Shown: in pieces, positions 12,923 to 25,284 of the stretch
Layout: every line of letters starts with the position of its first letter
How positions within the stretch are numbered: the stretch's first letter is position 1
Source of the DNA: Callaeas wilsoni
Taxonomy: Eukaryota > Chordata > Aves > Passeriformes > Callaeidae
Direction: 5' to 3'
DNA: 64,000 bases
Assembly (NCBI GenBank): GCA_013398955.1
Contig: VWPU01014827.1
Span: forward strand, 62,001 to 126,000
The notes under the pieces: generated by a model
Database searches by the model: none
Seen by the model: only the letters and a program-made list of their open reading frames with translations
Told to the model about the DNA's origin: nothing
Made by a program: the position numbers and the translations under genes

Positions 12923-15900
12923 GTAAGCACAACAATGCCCAGAAAATTATCTTAATGGGTTTTTTTCCTCGTGTTTGGTCATTACAATTCTATCCTAGCT
13001 ACATTTACTGCCAAACTTACTAAGCAAACAAGGCTGTCCAAACTCTCCATCTTGTACGCTGACGGAAAGTGGAAGTTTGACTTTACACGCCCTTGTTATG
13101 GACTGATCATTATCTCCTTGTATATGGTTTGTGGGGTGCTATTTTTGTGAGACAAACAGGGCCAACAGAACCTCATAGAAGTACAGTCTGTAGGTTTTCT
13201 ATCTTCTGCCAACTAATTGTTAGTAATGTATCTAGTGAAGGATCTATTGCTTCGCTTTAATTGTTGGGAAAACAATGCTTACACCTTCTTTCTCCACTGA
13301 AAGAAGGAAAAGCACCCAGAAGCAGACAACTTCTTTAAGCCATCTGGAGAAAATATACGGGCACCCACATGTAAAACATCACTTGAGCTGAATATTCTGA
13401 AGCTGAGCTGTAATACTGGTTAGCAGGACTGAGAATACCTATATGTTTTAGACACACCCTGCCAATTTAATCCCTTATTTGAAATTAATGATGATACTTG
13501 AACAAAACTCCTGCTTGAAGCAGAAAAGAGAAAATACAGGATAGGGGGAGCATCACTCTTGCAACCCCTAAGAGTTATTCTTTCACATCCTCTATCATAA
13601 AGCATATATCTAAATTAAGATATTAATGTAGATGATTTGTTTTCTCTCAGTGAAACTCTGCCATCATGAAACTGCAGTTGTGATTGAAGGGTGAAAAGGA
13701 ATGCAAAAGTAGAATCACTGATCACCATTGGAGGAACAGAATCTGAACCATGAAAAACAGCACGTTACCACAGTGGTCAAATGATTCTCAAAAACTTCTT
13801 TAAACACATTAAAAATTACTGGTGCCTTGGGCTAGATTTTAAAATTGTACCATGTATGAATCTATGTACTACAAATTTTAGATGAGATTTTTTCTGCTCA
13901 TTACAGATGCAACACTGATTTTTTTTCTTTTTTCTTTTTTTTTTGGCCACAATACTGCATCATATCCTGATCTTGGTAGTTTCCCAGAAAGTCGCTCCTA
14001 GGAAACTAGACTCAGGAAGAGCTAGAGGAGAGTTTTCTATGCTTCTCCATATACGCAGCTGAGTGTCCAATATGAAGTCTTCTGAGAGATAACCTGTGGA
14101 TGGGGTTCAAACTCACTCTAGTACCTGCTGCAACAACTCTGTCAAAGATGTATTGTGCCCATATTTAGGGGGAAAAGCAAGCAGGGCCAAGAGCTATTTT
14201 CCTGTGTGTGGCATTTGGCAAAGCTATTTCATGTCCACATGACCAAAAAGCCCACGATTTTGGGAGCAATTTGTTGTTGAATTCAGTCCAGAAAAAACAC
14301 ATTAGGACCATTTCCCAAGTAGAGAGTGGCTCAGGGGCCATTGCAAACAGGAAAAAACTCCAGGCCAGACTGGAGATTCAGCTGAGCTTTGTATTTGTTT
14401 GCCCCTGGGCTACAAACAGATGATTAAAAAGCCAGAGCTGCATCCTAATAACCATTGCTGTGATATGGACTGGGAGGGAGGAGGCTGAACTCCCTCCTCT
14501 TTCTTGACCTTGCCTGTGCTGAATGACCCCACTCTGTGATCCTCAGAACACAAACCTGGCTTTCGCTGTGTTTTGTAAGACAGCAAGGCTGTCACCCTCA
14601 AGACTCCTCTTCTGTTTTACAGTTTATTCCAGTCAAGTTTTACATAGTTAGGATCTCTTCTAGCATTTCAAAATTGAAACAATTTGAACTCCCCGTACTA
14701 TCTCCTTAACAATTTTACACTATTTATCGCAGGAATGCAATATTAATGGTAGGCAACCCAACTTTTGCACATCAATGCAGTTGAACTGTTGTGATTAGAG
14801 TCTGTCTTGAAAAGATTATGATATACCTTTGATCACAAACAGCAGTTTTAATGCTTAAATGACAAGTTCTACATGTAATAACCCCAAATGAAAACCTGAA
14901 AAAAAAGGCACATGGCAATAAGAGCTATTAAAATAAAATATGAAAGGTATAATTTATTATTCAACAGATACTGAATAGTAAAATATTAAAAAGACAATGC
15001 AACCATAAACTGCAATCATCAAAAAATAAACTATGAAAAAGGTATGGAAAAGCAGCAGTGTCTAATCCATGTAACTAGATACCTTCTGTTTAGTGCAATG
15101 AATTGGTAGAAAACAAATTGGAGAGAAAAACATGAGACACTGAACCATACTGCTCAGCTATTAACTGGAGCTATCATTTTATTTTTATTCACTTTCAGAG
15201 GATGTTAAAATTGTACCATTTCAGTTTACTAGTTTGAAAGAGAGGATGCCATGGGTAATAATTTTGAGTAGAATAGTTGCACTTCAAAACTTTGTAATGG
15301 AAGTTTCCCATGCATATGCATTTATAAATGTACAGAATAAAAATATGTTGCTTTCCACTTTATCAGAAAAATGGGATTTTACATGCACAACCTATTTACA
15401 TTTTAAAATCAGTATTACATGCTGAAATGGTTCAATGACTGTGTATTTTGAAAAGTAGATTTATGGCCCACGTGGGAAAGAGATTAAAACTGAAATTCAA
15501 ATCTTGTTTTCTAAGAGTAATCAGAAGTTTCCTGGATATAATTTACAATCCACAAGAGCACTGAACACTAAATTCTGAGTTGGCACCAATGGACTACACA
15601 GCCTCTGCTGGCAGTCTGGTCGGGAGAAAAGCTGGTTGCAATAGTTAAAACTAAATCACAGAAAATATCATTATACTGTAAGTATTGCAAAATAATAGTG
15701 ATCCCAGCATTCATATGACTGTGCTTTTGCAAAAGTAAGAAGACACAAAAGAAAAATTCTCATGGGTTGGTGCACAAAAGTATTTTGTAGAGTTGCTATA
15801 ATGCTCTAGCTCTTCCTAGCCTGCCTGATGTTTGAATAATTTGCTGACCTGCCAATATTTTGTGTGGTAGAGAGTGTCCTGTTCACGGGATTGGAAGTGC

Positions 15901-15925
15901 AAAGGCGTTCGGGATCCATCAGAGA
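12923..15925. other. Unique AT-rich non-coding DNA
   Basis: No gene is recognised. Bases 14890-15050 are notably A-rich. Small open frames at 14208-14423 (+) and 14410-14601 (-) have no recognisable motif. Confidence 0.55.
13919..13944 (+). repeat. T-rich simple tract
   Basis: Near-pure T with two single C interruptions, lying between AACACTGA and GGCCAC. Confidence 0.8.
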
Positions 15926-16199
15926 GACAGAATCACAGCATCCCAGAACATGCTGAGTTGGAAGGAACCCACAAGGATCATGAAGTCCAAGTTCCTACCA
16001 TGCACAGGACACCCCAAGAATCATGTGACATGCCCAATATTTTCCAAGTGCTTCTTGAATTCTGTCAGGCTTGGTGCTGTGACCACTTCCCTGAGGAGCC
16101 TGTTCTAATGCCAAACCACAGGAATCGTTTCTTGATATCCAACCAAACCTCCCCTGATTTAGTTTCAGGCCATTCCCTCGGGTCCTGTCACTGGTCACC

Positions 16200-16586
16200 A
16201 CAGAGAAGACATTGGTGCTGCCCCTCCCCTTCTCCTCATGAGGAAGTTGCAGACTGCAATGAAGTCTCCCCTCAGTCTCATCTTCTCCAGGCTGAACAGC
16301 TCAAGTAACCTCAGCTGCTCCTTATATGAATTCCCCTCAAGGCCATTGCCATCTTTCCAGCCCTCCTTTGGGCTCTATCTAATAGTCCAATATCTTTCTT
16401 GTATTGTTGCACCCAAAATTGCCCCCAGAACTTGAGGTGAGGTTGTCTCAGTGCAGAGCAGAGCAGAGCAGAGCAGAACAGAGCGGGACAATCCCCTCCC
16501 TTGCCCGGCTGGCGAGGCAGGCCCTGATGCCCCTCAGGACAGGGTTGGCCCTCCTGGCTGCCAGGGCACTGCTGACTCATGTTCAA
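16200..16586 (-). pseudogene. CR1 ORF2 C-terminal region, frameshifted
   Basis: This continues the CR1 ORF2 remnant toward its 3' end. Two frames share the homology. LNMSQQCP is in one, then ALAARRANPVLRGIRACL appears only in the next frame, so there is a one-base shift near 16565. Further on, QPHLKFWGQFWVQQYKKDI and LLDRAQRRAGKM match the conserved region that normally reads RPHLE..QFWAPQ. Toward 16250 the LELFSLEKMRLRGDF block is recognisable. A pentanucleotide expansion sits inside this coding remnant just before the QPHL block. Confidence 0.85.
16454..16483 (+). repeat. (CAGAG)6 microsatellite inside CR1
   Basis: Six head-to-tail CAGAG units, the fifth reading CAGAA. It lies inside the CR1 coding remnant at a place where the element normally encodes a short Tyr/Phe-Ser-Ala-Leu segment, so it probably grew by slippage of a pre-existing CTCTG-type run after insertion. 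Confidence 0.88.
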
Positions 16587-16935
16587 CTTGCCCTCGAGCA
16601 GGATCTCCAGGTCTCCCCTTCCGTGGCATTGCTCTTCAGCATTGCAGGCGCTGGTCTGTTCCTACATCCAAGGTTGCCCCATCCCAGGTGCAGAATCTGG
16701 CACTTTCTCTGGTTGAACTTCATAGGGTTGGTGATTTCCCAGGCCTGTAATTTGTTGAGGTTTCTCTGCAGGGCATCCCTGTCCTCAGAAGAGGCAATGG
16801 CTCCCCACAGTTTTGTATTGTCTGCAAACTTGCTTAGTATCCCTTCCAGTCCTGCATGCAAGTCATTTATGAAGATGATGAGGAGCATAGGGCTGAAGAT
16901 GGAGTCCTGCAAAACCCCACTAGTGACAGGGAGAG
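16583..16935 (-). pseudogene. CR1 reverse transcriptase fragment, inactive
   Basis: This is the C-terminal part of the CR1 ORF2 reverse transcriptase palm. In order it shows a PVTSGVLQDS segment (normally TSGVPQGS), LLIIFINDLHAGLEG, then KFADNTKLWGA, then the RDALQRNLNKLQAWE and FNQRKCQILHLG blocks typical of the family. The catalytic box is normally FADD; here the second Asp is Asn. Loss of a metal-binding aspartate would by itself abolish polymerisation. The 5' part of the gene is missing, and the downstream continuation is in another frame, so no functional protein is made. It is most likely not transcribed except by read-through. Confidence 0.9.
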
Positions 16936-16940
16936 ATCAT

Positions 16941-19900
16941 TCTTGGAGGAGTGCAAGGCTCAAGGGCCCTTCTGACCAAAAAGGCCCCAACATCTTTCCT
17001 GCACTGGGGGACAGAAGGATGTAAACATCAGGAATAAGCATGCCAAATGGCTGGTGGATTCTGCAGAATGGCTGCTCAGAAGAAGATTTCATGTTGTTTC
17101 AGAAAGATTTGTTCCTAATTTTCCAAATAAGCTCTTTCATTAAAAATTCCCTTTTTCATGGAAAATGTAAATATTGTCAGTCTTCAATCACACTCAAAAG
17201 AGAATCTTCAAAATACTGGAATTTCACCCAGAATGAAAAGTCTAGGCTTTAGTAAGCAGGTTCCTTTGTTTATCTTTTCTTTTGTTTAATCTCTTCTTTG
17301 TTTTGGACTTCATTTTCATACCCTTTCATATAATACCATGAGCTGGACAGTTGTTTCTTAAGCAGCTCGGTAGAAGGGTTCTGCAGACCAACTTCTCTTT
17401 TATCATTTGAATTTTCAAAGTAATGGATGTTATTGGACTGATGCAGAAATGTCATACAGAAAATGAAAAATATATTTTCAGCTACTAAATACATTCCAAA
17501 ATACTAGCTAGGGGTGGGAAAGTGGGTTTAAGTTGATTTTCCTGTTAACAATATCTTGTCTCAAATTTACATTTTCTCACTTCGCATGTTTGATTACACA
17601 AGAACATGAGTTTTCTCAGACATCAGATGAGCATGTCTCTTGCACATTCCTTTCTCAAAATGGACATCTGTCACCTTAGCATCAGTCAGATCTATCTCTG
17701 ACAGGCAAAGGTTTTATGAAACAAAATTTACACACATTTTAAGTTCTTGAACTTTCTGTAGTTATCTCACTGCTGCAGTGAAAATACGCATGGTGACAGT
17801 GTGGTCAAACAGGCTAATGAGCCCTCTTTGGGACTTAGCCCACAATATTAGCCATGGTCTCTTCCTCATAGACAAATAGGTCCATTCCTCCTGCAAAACC
17901 AAAAGTGTGAAACCTGGGTTAACAGCAAGCCCAAGCTCTGGCACTGTGACATTTAAATCTTCATCATAGCTGACCTTTTGCTAACAAGAGCTAGCCCTTC
18001 ACTTATTTGAACAGAAGTTTGCTTTAACAACTTACTCTTCAAAAGTGTAAAACACTGCATGCCTGCTTCTTAAAAATTACTTTATTGTTACATTTCAAAG
18101 TTACCACTGATAAAAAAACCTACAAACCTCAAAGTAAATGAAAGACAAAGACAAAGAAAACAAAGCACTTTTGAAAAGGTTGTACAAATAACTGTAAGAA
18201 TTGTTAGAGCTTTTTTTCCTTTGGATAGAAAATTTGGGGCTTATTCTTAGGCCAGTCAAGCACAGCACATTGAGGTATTTTAAAACAAGTTTTAAAGTAG
18301 GCGACTCAGATACCCTGCATTGACAGGCTTCTATACTGCTGAATCTTCTGCAGCCCACACTGCTTGTTACATGCAGGCAAGAAGGCTTTGCTCAACACCG
18401 TGGCTTTGGAGAATAGTAATAATTTGTCATTCAAATATCCACCTATGTTCATATCCTGGCACCCAAAGATTTCCTTGGCTGCAGCACCTTGTTCCAAATG
18501 TTTGGGGCTTCTCCGTCTTCCTTCTTGCCCCTGCCACTGGGGACTGTGCCATAGCCCATCCATGCCCTGAGCTGTGTGGGGGCCAAGTGGGGCACTCAGC
18601 CCCAGGGAGTCACTGGAGCAGCACGAGCAAGCAGGGAACTCCCAGCCTCCTCTTCACCTTCCTGGGTATCACTGTGCCCCCATATCTACTTCCCTCTCTG
18701 CTCTTTTAACTTGCTGAGGTTAGGCATAGAATTCCTATCCTGAGATGACATTATTTTAAGCAGACAAGTAAGAGGCTGAGCGCAACATGAAGCAAGATGT
18801 TGATAACAAGCATTTGTAGTATAGCTCTGTGCTTTGTTATTTCTCTCTTCATATTTTTATTTTTTGCCTTCAAAACTCCCTGAGTGCTCAGAGTTTCATA
18901 TTGGTTCCTTTTATGGTTAGATTTTCCCCTTTCCCTTTCCTTCTTGCAGTTTAACCTACCATTCTCTGCTAATAAAATCACTCTGGCAACCTCATCTTCT
19001 AGTCTTGTTTCATTTGTGACAATCCCAGATGTTTGCTTATTAATTCTTAAATCCATTATTAGGCCTAAACAATACCTTTCAGAGTCCATCTTTTGCTTTA
19101 AATGTCCTTTAACTGCTTATGACAGCTATTAGGTTGCATTTTAATACTCTGGTTCCCTCTTTTCCAAGTTGAAATGCTAAATTCTTTCTTATTCTCTTTT
19201 TTTTGACACATTCATCTGAGGAACCACGTTAATATGCTCTGAATTCCTTTTGGCCAATCCCTTGTGTGCCTCTTTCAAAATTTCCTTCATAAAAGCCAAC
19301 TCCTTATCCTTTTCTCATAGTCCCCTTCCTAGTTCTCCCTACACTTCCTTAGAGTTTCACTTCAACACATAGCCCAGCTGCTGAAACAATACCCTGTGAC
19401 CGAATGTTGTGCTTTAAACCAATAAAGCAGGTACAAGTTGCCAGCACTGAATAAAGAATACGTTGAGGTTTCTGGTTCGCACTGCTGCACTTTTTTTTTT
19501 CCTAAATTCTCCCAAGTCTTTACAATTGAATTACTGCTTTCTAACTTTCTCTTATTGCAAATAAATCTTCCAAAGGTCATGCTTTGCTGCAGCATGCTTA
19601 CACAGTGCTGGATAGGAGAAGAGGCAGGGAAAGTCTCTGCCTACAAATTTAGGCTCCGCATAGGCTGCCTTTAACGCACTTTGAGTAGCATCATGCATCT
19701 GGTGCCTAGCCTCCTTCCATGCTAAACAGACACTCTGGGTTATTGCAAGGTAAATCCAGAGGCAGCTGGGATGAGGGGAGCATGACCAGAAGCTGTCCCA
19801 CTCCATATGCTGTTCTCAGCACGAGCCAATAGAGAAAACTTCACCCCTGCCTTTTAGAAGGCTTATTCGCAAAGAAAGTAGTGAGAAGGAATGTTACAGC

Positions 19901-21038
19901 CTTTGTTTTAAACATCTGGATGGGTATCCTGTCTTTGAGCCATGGTCAAGCTGTGGACATGCCCAGGGCACCTCAACAGTGACACTGAAGCACCAGCACC
20001 AGCACAGCAGCTGCCTGGGATGGACATTTCTGCTCTGAAAGCCTTGACTTGCCCATGACCATCTGACACTCATAAATACTTACTGACAACTGGTTCTGAG
20101 AGTCCCAGTCCTTAAGGCTCTGTCACTTAAAAGAAAAGAGCTATAGCACAATAAAAATCCTTTGAAATATAGCAGGTATGTGATCCATTTCTGGTTTGAA
20201 GCCTCAGAGGTACACCAGAGTAATCAGAAGTAACCATTCATTATCCACGGAGCTGAAAAGTCAGAGCTGAGGGGAGGGGGTTGTTACTACCCTTCCATTT
20301 CTTTTTTTCTTTGAATTTTTGGCATTTTCATGCTGGTTTTTACCTCTTTGGAAAATATCTTCATTTTAAAAAAAGAAAACCAAAAATCAAACCACACACA
20401 CAAAACCAAAAAGCTACAGCCCTTACCACCACCATCGATTCAGGAAAATAACCAAAGTAAAAAAAGATTCTAACCACAAAATGTTTAAGAGCTCCTTATG
20501 CAACAACAACACAAAGAAAAAGTATAATTGCAAGAAGAGTAGAAAAATACGAAAGCTTGTGTTGTCAACACAGCAGTACTGCAAATCTGTGATATCTAAA
20601 ATATAGTCAGAATAAATCCCGCTGGTATTGCAGCAATAAGCCAATTACTTCTGTGAATCAAATTATTTCCTAACAAAACCTTGAGGTTTTTCCAAACCAA
20701 GTCTGAAAAGAAATACTCATTTTCAAAAATGCAAGATCTCCGGAATGCGTGTAAACCTCAAGGGTCCTGACTGGTTTATCAAATTTTACTCTGCTCATTT
20801 TAGTGTAATAAAAGACACATAGGTGGTTAGAGATTGGTGTTCTTGTATCTGTGTTTCATTCAGTGAGTTCTTGATGGGATGACTTCACACAGGTCTGCTC
20901 TCCAGCTATGACTGTGACCCTCTGTTAACCTTCTTGCTCTCTTACTCGAACATACAGAGAAATTAAGGGAAAAAACTAGTGTGTATCTATTATTGCCATA
21001 ATCTACCTTTTTTAAACCTTTTTGAAAACTGGGCAATC
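16941..21038. other. Unique non-coding DNA with a GC-richer patch
   Basis: No gene is recognised. Bases 18470-18700 are GC-richer than the surroundings and are open on both strands (129 codons at 18320-18709 on +; 85 codons at 18306-18563 on -), but the translations have no motif I recognise. A short CACACA-type tract lies near 20394-20402. A 34-codon-spaced T run occurs near 19491-19500. Confidence 0.5.
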
Positions 21039-21080
21039 TTACCCTGAAATGTGTGAGAGTTACCCTGAAATGTGTGAGAG
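21039..21080 (+). repeat. Perfect 21-bp tandem duplication
   Basis: Two identical adjacent copies (21039-21059 and 21060-21080), each beginning TTACCCTGAAATG and ending GTGAGAG. No mismatch, which suggests a recent duplication. Confidence 0.95.
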
Positions 21081-24000
21081 GCTGCCTCAGGAACCGCAGA
21101 GTCACCTCCAGGAGGGCACCTGAGAGGTGACTTCTATCCTTTTCTCCTGGCCCAGGTACCCAAAGAGGCACTATCCTCCTGGAGATATGTGCTCAGATGT
21201 CTGTTGATTCTCTGTTTTAATTGTCTCCTGCCTGTCCAGCCTGAGCACTACTCTCAGCACAATTTTTAAAGGCTGTCCCAGAAACTTCGAGTAACAAATT
21301 GCTCATGACAAGTACAACCAAAAACTGACATTTTCTGGAAACGTTATGATTCCATGAGTTTGGGTTTTAGAGAGATAATGATTGCTGTGAAATGTGTTAG
21401 GACTGCAAGTTGGAGGATGTGATTAGGGAGTTATCCAAAGATTTTACATGCTCACAGCAGAGCTTGTTCTCAGCTATCATCCGGTACAGCCACCGACACT
21501 AGTGACAGACAGAGGCGGTGGTGGATAGACTGAAGTTTCTCAACTCTGTCTATTTTCAGCATGTTGGAAAGTTTTTTATAAAATCATAAACCTCCTAAAC
21601 TAAGGTACTCACATGATGTTTTTCCTAGGTATATCCACAAACACTTAACAGGGTTAGCTCTACAGTTCTTATTCAGTGCAAGAAGATCAAAATAAAAATA
21701 AACAGTGCTGGAATACTTGGCTGGTTGAATCATTTAATTAAGATACAGGACTGCACCAAAATGCCTCCTCTTCTTTACTCTGCCTAGACATTTGCACTGG
21801 GTTACTTAATGTTCTCTAATGTATTGATAACCATGTGCTTCTTCGTAAAAATTAAAAATAAAAACATTTAACAATTTATATTTAATCTCTGGGGCAATTT
21901 TGCAAAACAACCCAAACCTTTTGTTTTAAATCCTTCTGGCACAGTGTTCGTAGGCAGCAGTGCCCCTGTTTGCTGTAAGCAGAAGCCAGCAAGGGAAAGT
22001 GGTTCACTCTGAAAACCAAGGGCAAACCTTGAACCTGAGTCCATCAAAATTTACTCGGCACCTTGGCACATTACCTCTCACCAGCCTTCTCTATTTGCCT
22101 TTCACAGGGTGAAAGCCCAGCCCTTTGTGCCCCTGGGTACAGCTCTGCTTTGGCTTCAATGGGTCTACACAGTCCTGCCTGCCCATAGTCCTTGGGCAGG
22201 GGTTAACGGGAACAGGAGAACGCACACAGTCAGGTCAATCCCATCAAACATGAGACTTCAAGGGGAAGTCTCTGTTCTTAAAGCCAAAACTCTGCTGGCA
22301 GTAGTGTCACACTATAGAATAAGTTCTATTTTCTTGCCCATTTTCTACTTCCATGGTCATAGTCAAGATTTAGAAAAGTCATAAGGTTGTCTTATTTTCT
22401 TTTTATGGGTATAAATGATAGTGAGGATTCCCGTGTGCTAATATTCACATTTTTGCAAGAAAAGGCTCCTAGAGAAAAATGAAATTAAGTGTGTGCGTAG
22501 TCGACAAAGGCCATTTCGCTGTATTCATTTTTTGGCCAAGAAACAGTCTTTTCCAAATTTCAAGTGGGGGTATTTTGAAAAGTTTGAATTCCTGCATGAT
22601 AACATTACCTCCTTCAGTTAAGATACAAGTAAAGCACCGGCACATTTGAGAGGCAAAATTCTGACCATAGTAGATTGAATTTTAATGGCAGTAGACCTCT
22701 CAAATACATAAGGAGAGGAATTGACAAATCATGATTATCTTGCTACAGTTGCTTGAAAATGCATCGGGTGAGGGAAGTCATAATTCCTGTTGGCAATCCC
22801 ATGCTGACTGTGGCTATCATGCCAGCCTTTACGCCCACATACAGCACTTCAGAAGCAGGGGCTTTCTCTTCTGCCTGCACCTTCCTCTCCCCAGTCATCC
22901 CCTTTCCACACCATGTCACCATCTCAGTGAGTGCCTGGGGCACTCTCACAGCTTTTTTCATCTTCTGGCACATCATTGCTTCTCAGCTTTACGCTATTTC
23001 ACGACAACTGTAAGTGTAAAAGTAAAACCTGCCTCCTGGCCAGGCTCTGTGACTCTTAAATGCATTTTACTATCTATTAAAGAGAGTTTTGGGCCATTTG
23101 CAATGTACTGCTGAGGCAGGCAGCAATACTAGGGGGTTTTTACTCTTCTTTTAGCCCCAGCACTCTCCTCCTCAGCACGGCATTTTACAGGTTTGCTTCA
23201 ACTACCTATATAGAGAATTTTTTTTTTTTGCATGCAATTATGGTATACACATTGTTTACACACAATTTATGGTATAAAGAAGTAACATTTTTTCAAAGCA
23301 CTCAGTTTGGAAACGTGTGCTTGAAGATAGCTGTATAAATGAGTCTTCAGATGATATGGGTGCAGAAAAGCAGAAAAATAGCTCTCTGGAGTCTGCACTA
23401 TAAAGTTTGTTCAGTCAAAAAAAGCCACATTAAACACAATATTTCAGTTTTATTTAAAAGACTCCTAATATAATAAATATATTTCTAGACAGAATATTGT
23501 GCTAAGGTTTTATCACAAAAAGAATTCAGGATATTTTAACAAAATGAATCTAAGTATTTAAGTTTTTATTAGTTAATTTTGTGGTGAAAAATTATATCTT
23601 ATAAATTAATCCAGTTTTATTCATGGGCCTAATTCTCAGATTATGACTTTTTAAAAATCTAAAATTTTTAGAAATACATCTATATAACTATTTCCATTCA
23701 GTACAAAGCTCAAAATGGCATAAACAGTCTTTGTAAAGGCATTATATTTGTAAAAAGATTACAATAAGTTACTGTAATGTAAAGTTTAAAGACATTTAAA
23801 ACTGTAAAAAGACAATATAGCTCTTTTTTTTTCAGAATTAATAAGCATTGTGTTTAACCTAAAATATTTTTCTGTCCAGACAGTGAACTGAAAACATAGT
23901 TACTAAAAAATGTAATAATAGCAAAGCATTTCTTAGTCATCTACATAAAAAACTTTACAAAGAATATAAGCGCCAGTTTCTGGCAATAATAGCGATAAAA

Positions 24001-25094
24001 TGTAGAGTGACTGTTTGCCAGGCAAGGGACATGATGTAAGGATCCAGTAATTCAAAAGTGCAGTGCATGAAGAAAGTATCCTCCATCTCCACTAACAGAA
24101 TCCTGTTGAAAATCTGATGTGTATTTGACATTTGGGCCTGTTTCTGAAAAGCAGATTTTTTTTTTTTTTAGGTGTTCAAAAAGTGACTAGATTTGAAAAA
24201 GCTTATCTCCGTAGAGAGGCCTTATATATTAGTTTCTGTTTCAATGTATATGCTGACTTGGTATGCAGGGACCAACACAAAAGCTTTATGTTTTTACCTG
24301 CTTAATTTAGTAATAAAACATATTCATGACATCACGGTTGTGTGTCTAAAAAATTAGGAAAATATCAGACAAATACCTTCTTCCATTGAAATATCTAGAA
24401 AGTTGTACTCTATTTTATCTGAAATATCTATCAGCATTGGGCTCCCTTGCATGAAGAAACAAATGTATTTATGGCCAGATTTAAGAATATGGTTTCAAGC
24501 AATTCAAAGATATGAAGTTACTGGATCAGTAGGGTTAGCCAAATTCTCCAGTAAAATATTTTCAAATTAGCAGAAAGCATCTTTTTTATCATCCATGGTA
24601 ACTGAAGTAACAGCATCTGAAACTCTACTCATAAACATACATTTTCACCTCTGCGAGGAAAGTTTTCTTAAATGAATAAACGTAAATCATTATAGAGGTA
24701 GTCTTTTAAAAATAAAGTAATAAATGTTTTCAGCATTCTAAAACAAATGTTTTACATATTGTGTTTAAATCAAAAGATTAAGACTCATTAGCCTAAACTT
24801 TCAGTGGTATGCATACTGCACATTATTTTTACAGTTGTTTTGCATTAAGTGTTTAACAACTATGCAGTTAATTCCGAGAAGGTTGCTACCCGAGGCAGCC
24901 AATATGAGGAGAAATTATGTATATAAACTATCCTTCAGAAAAAGACTGTCATTATTTTTGTCTGTCATGGAGTGGAATGAACAGGAGATGTTTCTCCAAT
25001 ACTATGACATTGTGAATAATTTCAGATAATTTTTAAACTAATTTTATTCTGTGTTGTGTCTGAAATGTGCTGCACAATTGCATGATTGCTGCTT

Positions 25095-25140
25095 TGTGGT
25101 GCTGCAGGAAGTGCTATTTTGTGTTGCAGGAAGTGTTATT
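25095..25140 (+). repeat. Imperfect tandem duplication, ~23 bp
   Basis: Two adjacent near-copies of a segment built around TTGCAGGAAGTG / CTGCAGGAAGTG followed by (C/T)TATT. Each copy contains a GGAAGTG core, an ETS-family-like site. Confidence 0.7.
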
Positions 25141-25276
25141 TACTTCTAATGTAAGCCTATTTCTTTTTTCAGAGAATTAGACATTGAATGTTTCCATACC
25201 TGACATGTATGCACTGGAGCCCGTATTGTACCCAGAGTTCTCAAGCTTCCCACAGGCACCTTGGGGCAGGAGCCAC

Positions 25277-25284
25277 TGACGTCA
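25277..25284. promoter_or_regulatory. Consensus CRE palindrome
   Basis: TGACGTCA, the full CREB/ATF consensus, in a locally GC-richer stretch. No TATA box or recognised gene is next to it, so activity is only inferred from the motif. Confidence 0.3.

Larger units (their letters stand above)
15926..16940 (-). mobile_element. CR1 LINE, 5'-truncated copy
   Basis: This is a CR1 non-LTR retrotransposon lying on the minus strand. Its 3' end is at about 15926, where the reverse complement carries two degenerate copies of the CR1 terminal octamer (ATTCTGTG type). CR1 is the dominant LINE of birds, and this octamer end instead of poly-A is diagnostic. Reading 5' to 3' on the minus strand it holds the C-terminal half of the reverse transcriptase, then the conserved downstream blocks (NMSQQC, LFSLEKMRLRGDF, SDRTRGNG), then the short 3' end. 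The 5' break is near 16940, just upstream of the TSGV block of the RT. The upstream RT domain and endonuclease are absent. Frameshifts and a mutated active site show it is dead. Confidence 0.92.

Noticed and set aside
15874..16308. 144-codon + strand frame
   Set aside because: Antisense of the CR1 3' region, with no motif of its own.
16404..17024. 206-codon open frame on the + strand, the longest in the window
   Set aside because: It is antisense to the CR1 reverse transcriptase remnant; the openness is explained by the opposite-strand coding history.
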